In this document: positions 28,001 through 40,000 of the stretch, piece by piece | How positions within the stretch are numbered: position 1 is the stretch's first letter | Layout: each line of letters starts with the position of its first letter | Origin: Setaria digitata | Taxonomy: Eukaryota; Nematoda; Chromadorea; Rhabditida; Setariidae | Direction of reading: 5' to 3' | DNA length: 64,000 bases | NCBI GenBank assembly: GCA_003640385.1 | Contig: RCAB01000230.1 | Location: 1 to 64,000, forward strand | Program-made: the position numbers and the translations under genes | Notes under the pieces: model-generated | What the model was told of the DNA's origin: nothing | What the model saw: the letters and a program-made list of their open reading frames with translations, nothing else | Databases searched by the model: none

Positions 28001-31000
28001 CGACACCATCTTGAAAACGTTTTCCTTCAATGCACTGCGAATGATCATTACACAAGAAATCACCGGCTGGACAAGCTGAAAGGAGGAAAATTTCTCATTA
28101 GAGCATATCACTTATCATATCACTTATCAGTTATCAGTGGTACTTTTGTTACCTTTTATAATGGTACATTTATCATGCGATGAGCTCCCTCATCAATTAC
28201 TACTTCATGTAATTTGCTAATTTCATCGCTGTAAAAATATTTCTACACATTTTTTATATTAATTAGTTCCTGGGATCATAAATGGTTATATTATAGTGTG
28301 GATATTTTGGGTTAAAAAGTACCACTAAAAATGGCTCATTTGATCATAAACTGACGAATGAAAGAAATAGAACAGCTAATTATTACCGTATTATAATATG
28401 TGATTTATTTACTTATTTATTTATTTATTTTTTGCGGGAAGCAAGAAAAGCAGTAGCTTATATTCGTATCAAGAAATTTTTTTTTTTTGTATTTTGATTA
28501 ATTAAAGTCACTGCTTAAATAGATCAAAATTTGTACAACTAAATTTCCTGCCTCAACAAAGTTATTTAAGAAATTTACTAGCCCAATTAAAAGTTTGGAG
28601 TTAAATAAAATTTAGGAGTCAAACATTTTACGATTAATTCAGAAATTAATTAAATGCCTCATTAATTTAAAAAAATTCATTAGTTAATTCTTTATGAAGA
28701 AATTCACCAGTTAAAAGTTAAATTCAGAAGAGAACTGATAAAATTTATAAATGAATGATATGCAACATACGTTCGTCAGACTTATCTTTGCAGTGTGGCA
28801 CACCATCTTGATATTTTGAAAATTCAATGCATGCACTCTTATCAGCACAAACGAAATTATGCGGTGGGCAACCTGAGGTCAGTTATGTTACTGAATTTAG
28901 CAGCTGTTATGAAATTGTTAATTTTAAAATTCTAACTAACTGACTGGCTAATTAATTGATTCGATATTTGAGTTGGTAAAAATTACGAAAGAAATAGTAA
29001 ATTACGAGTATTTTCATTTTTCCAATTCTATTGGTTATAAATTTAAAAGAAAAAAAAAAACTAAAAATGAAATGAAATTGAATTATTGCATAATTCAGGA
29101 ATCATTTTGTACAACTCAAAGGAAATATATGCAAGTAATTAAAAAGGCATGAGTAATAATAATATTGAAGCTGAAACCTTCATCGAATCCAGAAACACAA
29201 TCAATAGCGCCATCGTTAACTTTGAACTGTGAAATGCACCGCGGTATCCCGAAATGGCAGTCGAATTGCCACGGAAAGCATTCTAAAGTATACCGGATAA
29301 GCAATTATTTTGCAACAAATGAATTTCTGTTAGTCTTCAGAGAGTTAATTAAATCAAATGAATTAGAATAAACTAATTTATACTTTCAGCAGAAATTTCT
29401 TTAAATTATTTATGACAGTAAATTCTGTTGATCACATTACAATGACTGTAAATTTCCTTTAATTATTACTGTTGTCCTTAATATAAAATGCTATGAGATC
29501 TAATTTTTGGATTTTAGATTTTCGGTTTTCAAAATTTGAAAGTAAAAAAGCAAAAAGTAATCCAAATGTTGCTAATGATAATATTTCTCTTTAGTGCATG
29601 ATGTTAACACTAATCAAAATAATTTAAGTTATGATCAGATTAATATTGAGTAAATAATTTTGGATGTGCTGCTAGAGCATTTGGGATTCCTAATCAGTAA
29701 TGAATGATTGATAAGTCGATATTAAAAGCCAGGAAAAGAGGAAGTAATTAATATCACTTATTTTACTGATTCAAACAAGAAACATAAAATGAAATTAATA
29801 AAAATCTATTCAAAAAAGTTTCCATCCGTGCTAGAAACATTGCGATTCCCGATGTGCGGCCAATTTGCTGGAAATAAATGTTTTACACAAAATGGTTTAT
29901 GATGATATTATCGTCTTGATCCTATCACTATAATTCTGATTATCGTTTTGATCCTATCACTATAATTCTGATTCAACAAGATCAAACTGACCAATGTACT
30001 TACAACACCACATATTCATATCGAATTATTTTTAAGTCTATCACTTTCAAGAGTTTCAAATCATTAGCCAGAAGAAAGTTGCTACATCAAATGTTATATC
30101 TGATACTAGTTAATTAACTGGCTAATCACACCAAAACTGATACTGCCACTAGTACTGCTGCGAAGGGAACTGTTACTTGAACTATCATTGATTTATCTCT
30201 TACTACCGAAATTAAATGACTGTTAAGAAAATTTAATATAGAACATCATGTCTTAAGTTTTCAAAGTTAATAATAAGTTTATTCATTAAAATTGTCCATT
30301 AGTTTTTTTTGGTAATGAATAGAGAAATGGATAATGATAAAGAAGTAAAAGAAAAATTAATAAAAACAAGTTAAAATGCCGTGAAAAGAAGCAAAACATA
30401 AATTTTTTTTTTAAATTAACTTTTCCAGTCCATACACACATTCCTCCGCTTTTTAAGGAAAGATAGAAATTTTTTTTTTTTTTTTTTGTTAATTTCAGGG
30501 CTAAAATTGCAATGCAAAAATTAACTAAATATATTTAAAAAGAAGAAGGAAATAACTTTGATCATTTGAAAAACTTAACAACCAAAATTATTATCGTTGA
30601 TATTTTTTGATCTTAAGAATAACTGATAGCCTTTAAAATAGGCTAAACTTACTCCTCAGTCAGAAGAATTTAATTTCAATTTAATGAAAGCAATCACTGA
30701 CATTAAAATATTAAAATTAAAATTACAAGCAAAATAGATGTTACTGTTAATGATACTAACATAGTTTAATAGAACTTCCACTCGAACACTCGATAATCCC
30801 TAAACATACATACTATTATAGCCGTTATTTGGGCACTTCAATACTTAGCATATGAGTTCCTAAAGTAATTAGTCTAATTAATTTAATTTATTGTACCATT
30901 TTATCTTACCAGCATAAAATTCTAATATCATTATTAGCCTTGCATGGACAGGAAATAAATGCTGTAAAAAAGAAGCGAAGTGCAGGTTGAAAAACTTAAG

Positions 31001-34000
31001 GCAAGGAGCGTATTCAAATAAGACTAGAGAAAAATTAATTTTGGCAAAATATTTTAGAAATTTATCAGTTGTATCATTGTTGTCCAAATGGAAGGAAAAA
31101 TGATTGAACAGCATCAGGAATTCGTGTTTTCATTTTTTTTCCTAAGGTAAAATGATGCAAAGAATAACATTTGTTAATCATGATAAAGTGACATACTAGA
31201 ATAGAACAAAAAGTAATTTGTAACATGAGAAAGGTGAAATACCAGTGAAAGCTATTACTTATATTACCATTATCACTGTTATTAATATTTATTTATCGTT
31301 AATCATTATTACATGTTATTAATTAATTATTATTACTAATTATCATTGTTAATTACTGCTACATTAATTTTTATTATATCAGTTATTATTATATTCGTTA
31401 TTATTGCATTAATTGTTATTATATTAATTATTATTATATTAATTATTATTATATTAATTATTATTATATTAATTATTATCATATTAATTATTATTATATT
31501 AATTATTATTATATTAATTATTATTATATTAATTATTGTTATATTAATTAACATACTAATTACTATTAGTCATTATTAATCTTAGCTAATTATTATTATT
31601 ATTGAGATANACATGCTAATTACTATTAGTCATTATTAATCTTAGCTAATTATTATTATTATTGAGATAATTAAGAGCACCCAATGATTCATCAAATTTC
31701 TTCTTTAATTCATCAAAATCTACTTTTAAAAATTAAACGGTGCGTAAAATATTTGTATACAAAAAGCATCTTGTCTGACTAACTAACAATTGTATAATTA
31801 ATTAAGGCATAGGAAAGATGGCAAGAGAATTATGACAAAATTAGGTTGCCAGTTTTAATTACAAATCACAGTTTTCAGTCCTGTGCATATGCATGAGATT
31901 TAGATAAAATATTTTTTTTTCCTCTTCTTTATCAAATATAATCATTTCAGCAATGATAAGTAAATTTGTGCAGCAAGAAAGGGTTTTTGTCAGAAGAAAT
32001 TTTTCATAAAGATTTAAAATTGGCAAATTTAATTATTGGAAGAATGTTCCAACAAAAATACGTGGAAAAAATTTGCAATCAATATTAAGTAACAACGACA
32101 AAGAAAACTTGTACAAAATTAGTTTTTCTTATGAAAAAACTTTTCTCTTGTCTGAAAATAAATTAAAATGCGCCGCATTGTTGTTTCTTCAAATAATTTC
32201 GTCAAGGAAATGAATGAAAAGAATTGAGAAGTTATTAATCACCATTTAATAAAAAGTAAAAGAATTTGGAAAAAAATTTGATTTTACAATAAGTTTTCGT
32301 TGCAGTTTTCAATGTATTTTAAAAACTTAATTTTAATAGGAATTATTATTTGAATTGAAAATTGGATAGTGCAGAAGCCGGAAAGATTAAAAGCTTTGCA
32401 TTTTAAAGCAAAATGATTTTTATTGAATTTAATTTCTTCATTCACTTTTTCACTTTCTAAAATTTGAGAAAATGTGAATTACTGGACGATATTTTTCATT
32501 TTCCGACAAAAACTTGTTCTAACTGGTATTTGCAGAGATCTGCAAGACATTGATATTTATATCTATATTTATACTATGCTTAAAATTGAATCCAATTTTG
32601 ATTTTAATGAAATTTCAATTTTTGTTTTTTTTTTTCATTTTGAAAAATTAAAAATTGACCAAGTCCTTGACAATTTTTTTATTGCATTTAATTTTTCCTG
32701 TTTTCTGCTCATTTTTTAGCAGTAAAGAAATAATGTCCATGTTTTAACTGTATAATGAACGAAAAATGAATTAATTTTTCGATATGAAACATTTCTGATA
32801 CCAAAAAGTAGCACAAAAAAAAAAGATTTTTTCAAGCTTCAATGATAATTGGTGATAATTATTGTGAGTAGCAAATGCATAAATTTAGCAATATTCTTTG
32901 TAAAATGATTTAAAAGAAAGTGCTAGCAGAAGTAAAAATGATGAACATATATTATGTTCGAGAGGTCAAGGTAAGTTCATCTGCTCTCAATCATTTCTTT
33001 TAATTTGTTCGCGTTTTCCAAAATTGGCCTCGTGCCTTCTTTCTCGAACAATAACTAATTGACATATAAGTTTATCAGTTCCCAGAAATGTTAACAAAAG
33101 AAGCAAAAAGAAGAAAAAAAACTGATTGAGTATGGTTTTAATGAATAAAAGACGAAATTGTTGTCATAAAAATTGCAATATTTTTATGGCAACAATTAGT
33201 CGGCTGTATTTCATGTTTAGTTTCTTAAATAGTATGAATATTAAAGAAGTGGTAAAACGAAGAAATTTTAAGAAAATACTGCTTTAGATATTAAAGTAAT
33301 AAATTAATTTCTGATTGCAAACTAAGAAAATAAATTTAAAAAATAGGAAAAAAGATTGAAAAATTAATTTTCTTTAAAAACCAAAACAATGGATTAAATC
33401 ATCGTATAAGTATTAATATTTAGTAACAATTAGTTTTTGAATAATTCAACGGTAATAATATAAAGAACAGGAGGAAAACTTGCAGTAATATAATGATATC
33501 ATGATATAATGATATGTCATCATTTCTTTCTTGAATTTTTTGAATGAAATGAAAAGAGAATTACAGAAAAATATTTTGAAAAATTTTTATATATGTAAAT
33601 CTTGCCATTTTTGATCATAATTTGAAATTGAACACCAATAAAATCATTGAAAAGAATTTAAATTGAAGCAAATTTTAAACACAAAGGAAATTGATTTTAA
33701 ATTCTTTTTGAGATCTTTAAGTTGGTTGAAAATTAAAAGAAATCAAAAAATGATTGTAAATTCATAAAACTGAGAAAAGTTATTGTTGTCATGTCAGATA
33801 TCGTATCTCTGAAGATTGTTAATTATTACTATGTGCATACCTAAACATGCATACCTATAAATATCCTAGAAAATACGAAACAAATGAGAAGAAAAGGCCG
33901 AAAATTTTAAATTTGTTGCTCTCTGAAAACCTTGAAAACCAAGAAAAATGAAAAAGAAAAAGTAAATTCAATCGTTTTTACATTTTTTGAAAAAGCTAAT

Positions 34001-37000
34001 TTCTTTTTTTTTTTCATTTCCAATACTTCTGAATTATTTAAAAGTCTTATTTATCCTACTAACTCGACCATTTACTTGTCAATTTCTGTTATTTCAATGC
34101 ATTAATGAAATGCAATTAGTTTTATTCTATTCTGTTAACAATTAACAATTTGTCATTCTGTTAGAATTCATTCATCATTCATTAAATCTAATTTATAAAT
34201 TTCATCTTCTCCTGTCAATTTCTTATTTACCCTTCGGTAAATAAACAAAATTTTTTCCTATTTTTAAATAGTAAAACAATCATACAAAAGGGATTATTTC
34301 CAAAGAATTGAATATTTCATTCTAAAATTTCTCCAATTTCACAAAAAAAACCTCACTAATTACATGTATTGCACTTTTTTTTTTGTTTAATATATATATA
34401 CTATTTGGTTAGATTTTTTATTCGTCAATTTTTGGACTTCACATTGTCATTGACAAAATATTAACACTTTAAATATTTTTTTAATCAATTTAAATTCATA
34501 ATTTAACAATTAGTGAATGAGAGAGATTGATTGATGTGATCTATTTCAGCATCTTTTGAAAGAATTTAAAAAATTTTGCAACAACTTCCTTATTTTTTTT
34601 GCTAGGAAAGATTAGATGATAACAAGTTTCTTCTATGACTCATGAAAAGCTTTTACCAATTTTTTCACATTTCCAGTTTTCATTCTTTTTTCAGCAAACT
34701 TAAATTTAATTAAGTGATGTATTTTATTACTAAATGATATACTACTGAGCAAATAAAATGGACAAATTTAGTTTGTGCAAAGTTTGAGCCAACTTTTTTC
34801 TCTTTTTACACTGCATACCCACTCCCAGCCATCCAGCATATTCTTTCAAATTCTATTTTTGTATTCAAATTTTATTTTTGCACTCAAATTTTTCAAGTCA
34901 CTATTCATTTTTCAGATATTTTATTCTTTTCTTACTCTAACTTACATTCAGCATGCTATTTTGCGCTTCTTTTCGCGATATTTTTCAAGTTTATTATTTC
35001 GGCATTTTGAATGAAAAAAGATTTTACATTTCGGATTTTGTTAATTACATAACGCTTACTTTTCATACTGAAATGCAGTGCAAGGAGTTGGTTAAGGTGA
35101 AAGATGAAAATTATTAGTGAGAAAATGTATTAGTAAGAAATAGAGAGAATTTAGCATTGCAGTTTTGTTGGAGCTTAAAATTAACAGTAATGTAAATGGA
35201 GGAACGACTGAGGAATTAATTGAACTTTTAATTCTTAATTTCAGATGACATTAAATTAAACAGAATGATTTTATGAAATGAGATATGATGATATCATCGC
35301 TTAACTTTATAAAAGGCACTTTTTTTTGACTTATTTCTCGTATTTTTATTCATCAGAAATAAAGAGTTACCATCCATTTGAAATGTAATGCAATTTATAA
35401 GAATTTATTTGACGAAAATTTGAAAAAAAAAGACGATAAAATGTGTCATTTTTTTTCAATTCAAAAAGTAAAAAGCTATTAAATTGTGGTAAGGAGAAAG
35501 TATTCTATCAGAGGTGTTGATTTTAACGTATTTCAAATCATCATTATAATGGTGACAATAGGTGACTTCTTAAAGAAAATGAGTTCAAGGTAAAAAGAGA
35601 AATGCCCCATGGCCTATGCTATCTTCGTATTTGACATTTCCATAGATAATCTTTTGGAAAATTTTGAAGGATGTTAGAAAAGAAAAAAAAAAAAAACATT
35701 TATTTTATAATTGTAGTCGACCTGTACGGATGTCCTTTGAAGTTAATGGTGACAATTGAATAACTTATTGGAAATTATTGGAAGCTCCAAAGTTTAAAAT
35801 CAATTTCCTAAAATTGAATTTAAAAATCGTGAATTAATATATCAATATTTTGTCATTTCTAGGATTCAACTCTTTTCAATAAGAACTTATTGGTCACTTC
35901 GAAAGATTATTTTTTTTTTAAACGTTGAAATAAATAGTATTTATTTAAACAAGACGATTTTTGATGACTTATAGAATAAAGAGACAAGTCTAATTATAAT
36001 AATGAAATAATAATCTTTAATTCATTAAATGGCTAATTAGACATGGTCCCTTGATAATTCAATGAAAGTAATAATAAGAACACTGATATAAGAACTAGAC
36101 ATGATAATATGTTAATTTTGCATTTTTCTTAATATTTCTATCAAATTTATGCTAACAATATCTTGATGACAATATAATTTGTCGAGCAATGTTCTATTCG
36201 TAATTTTACACATTTCCTACAAACTTTACCCACTTTCTTCCTCTCCCATCACTTTGTTTAATTAATGTAATTAATGGAGAGCTGGAAAAGGCAGTAGTGC
36301 TTGTTGTTGTGGAATAATGCCCAATAAAAATCACAATCACTTTCCGTTTCACAAGTTTTTTTTTTTTTTTGATTTACATATTAAATTTTTAATTTTATGA
36401 AAAGAAAAAGTTTAAAGTTTAAAATAATTTGAAGAAATCGTCTAAAAGGATGAGTTGTTGCAAATATTGCCTACGCACTGCCTTCACTTACGAGTACTCT
36501 AATTAAGAATGCTTGAGTGGGTGTACGTACGTGTGTGGGTGGATTGGATGAATGTTGATATATTGCCCCTCGGAGGAATTTCGTCTTGGCATATTTGTTC
36601 CATCTTCGTTTGGCCTTCAAAATTGCGGTCAGACGAGGTCATAACATTCCTTTATTCATTGCACTGTAATTTTGATCACAAAAATTGAAAAGGCAATTTC
36701 GTAAGGAAGGAATCAATGTACCTTTGCCCAACACTTGTTCTTCCTCCCTCTTACATCCCACAAAATTCTTTCTTTCTATTCAAATAAATCAAATTTATTT
36801 ATGAAAAACAGAAATACAATCATTTAACAACGCATATTTAACTTTATTTTCTTTTTTTGATTTGCGCATAACTTGAAGAATTGTAAATAATTCGTTTATA
36901 TGTGTTGAGAAGTCTTTAGGACTTTTTATAAATTAAATCGGTAATCGATTTCATTATTTTTACGCATTAATATTATTACCAATATTATTATCAGTTTTAT

Positions 37001-40000
37001 TGTAGCTAATGCTGCAGCAAAGCAAATGATTTCAAAGAAAAGATAACAGTAATTAATAACCATTAGCGTCATTAATATCATTGCAAGTATTAATAATATC
37101 AATAGCAGCAATAAATAAAATCATCATTATCTGCATTTCATTATTTGATTATAGATATAATAATGATGGTTTGGAATCATTTCATTTTCTCATTAAGATT
37201 CTTATATTATTGACAGGCAATTATCGGTCTAATTTACTAGATCTGAATGAATTCATTTCAGATTGCATAAATGAAATTATATTTTCCATTTCAGTTCGTT
37301 TCGCCTGTGGAATGGTGGATGAGGAAAGTGGTGAAAGAATTGAACATGAATAAATTTCCATCCATTTCTTCTACTCTTCCTTTGTATCCAATGGTTACTA
37401 TGGCACTTATTCAAAGATTGATGGCCATACTTACGAATGGTCATTTTTATCAAGGCCACAAAGTTCTAAGCTGATTACTCATCTTCAACAATATATGCAA
37501 TATAATGATAATTGTATTAATAATTACAACAATAATAATTAGTTGCCTCTGATTTATCAGAAAACCAACTTTTTATCTTTTTATGATAAGCCAGAAAGAG
37601 TAATCAAATTCAGCTACAAGCCACAAGTTATCACATGATCTGTTTTCTGCTACTTTCCTAATATCACATAACTTTTATCATTCCCACATCTTATTAGCTA
37701 TTTATCATATTTCTGAAAAGACTTCTGTGTTCTGTAAATTTGACGTAAAATGCAGAAAGATCAATGCACATTTGTAATAATATATGTCAAATCGGAGCAT
37801 CATTCAACTACATGAAAATATTCATTCATTTGAAATTGTATTATGGGAAATATTGTTAAGATGAAGATGCGAAACATGCTCATTATTAATTAGCTAAAAA
37901 CTTACTCAGTTTCATTACTGATTAAATAAATTATTTCCAAAACTAATAAATATTGGCAAAACTTCTCTTTCATATTCTTTTAATTTGTAAAAGTTAATTT
38001 CAACTTGATTTGCATTCACAAAATTACGTAATTTATGCATATGTTTGCTTAATTATACCATTGGAGTGATGGAAAAATAAGTTTTTATTGATGAAAAAAT
38101 AATTGGAAAAGATAAGAAAAAAAAAAGGGCAAAACTATGGGCTGAATAAATAACTGAATGCTAGTCNTTGTGTTTTGAGTCATGGAAAAATAAGTTTTTA
38201 TTGATGAAAAAATAATTGGAAAAGATAAGAAAAAAAAAAGGGCAAAACTATGGGCTGAATAAATAACTGAATGCTAGTCGGAAAAAAATAGATATTTTTC
38301 AGTGAGACAAATTTGAATAGAAAAAGCGATTGAAAATAAAAGGCAAAAATATCAGCAAAAACAGAAACAATTCAAATCGTGAACTATTGGTTAAATTAAA
38401 TTAATAGTTAGTTGCACGTCGCTAGTGCATACATTCCGGTGGAAAGAACAATTTATAGTAATTAGTGAAATAGTAATTAAAGTTTCAAGGACTTCGTTGG
38501 CCTCATTTGTGTCATTTTCAGAAACAAATAAAGTATGTGACGTTGTTTCTTGAAATATATTTCTCGAAAACTTGCAACCAGTCGGACAAAAATTTTCATT
38601 CATTGTAAGTTCTGAGGTAAATCAAATTGTTTAATTTTTTTGGATCCGATGATTTATTTATTTGGCTTAATTAAATTTTTAAAATAAAAAAAATATTTTA
38701 CTGAACAAAGAGTAAGTGATAAGCGTGTAATGGGGTAATATTAATTTTACATGTGCGAGAATTAATATAAGTATGGAAGTCACGAAAAGTTAGCTATAAA
38801 TTTAAAATATTTTTTTGAATTAATCATTGTATTTTGATTTTTTCTTCTGTAAAATTTTTTAAGAAGAAGAAAATTTGTCGCATCTTTCGCAAAAAAGAAA
38901 AAAAAATGAAAAGAAAAGAAAGAATTAATTCAATCTAATGTCCAACTTTAATCATGGTTTTAACGTCTATATTAATTACATGCGTACTAAATTCTCATTT
39001 TTCTCTTTTCTGATCATAGCAATAAGGGAAAGAAGTAAAAGAGAGGGAGAAGGAGAGAGGGAGAGGGAGAGAGAGAGGAAGAAAGAAAGAGAAAATTCTT
39101 AAAATGAAATGGTTGATAGGATAACACATTGCTATTCTTTTGGTGTTAGGTCAGCGGGAAAATGATTTTTTTCTTGTTAAAATTTCAAAATAAAAGTCAC
39201 ATTTTAAAGTTTTACTAATCAATTTTCGTTATCAAGCTCTCATTGAAGTGATAAAGAGAGGAAGGGAATATTTTTGTTTTTTTTAGTTTGTAAAAATGAC
39301 TATTCATAATAGATGAAAAATCGTTTCGAAGAAAAAAAAAATGTTATTTTAAGAAATCCAATGATAATGATTGAAAAGATATGAAAAAGTAGTGATAAAT
39401 GGTGATAATTAATCTGATGGATAAGGAAGATGATTGATTGCTTAGGATGAGAAAGAGAGAAATTCTTTTTTTCCGAATAATTAATAAGTACAAATTTAAT
39501 TTAAAAAAAAAATATATTTCAAGAAATTCAATGATAATGAGTAAAAAAAGCGGTAGAAAAGTGGTGATAATTAGTGATAAACAATTGCAACTGGTGGATT
39601 AAAGAGATTGTTGTTAAACTCCAGGAAGAAAGAAATTATACTTTTTTAAAATATGAACTTTAAATGTGATTCAGGAAAAGTTATAGGCTATTAAATTCAG
39701 CTTAAAATTACAACAAAAAAATCTAGTTAGTTTTTGTAATCCACAGTTTTGCAATGGAATATTTTTTTTGAAAGAGCGATTAAAATTTTTTGAGAAACAA
39801 ATTTTATATAGTTTTGCAACAGATTGAAGTATTCATTTTTGTTGACTTTATTAATTAAGGAATAAGATTAGCGACAAAATAATTCTACTAGATTTATAAA
39901 CAGTAGCAATGTAATAATCATTGAAATGATCTTGAGAATATTGACTTTTTCCTTAATCAATCTATAAGCAATAGTAATTATCATTAACGGTTGTAAAGTG

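Noticed and set aside
31336..31579. Ile/Asn-rich open frames on both strands
   Set aside because: They are produced by the 15-bp minisatellite.
36287..36310. AGGCAGT strings at 36287 and near 36475 resembling a miR-34 seed
   Set aside because: Only 7-8 nt match and no stable hairpin is evident by eye.
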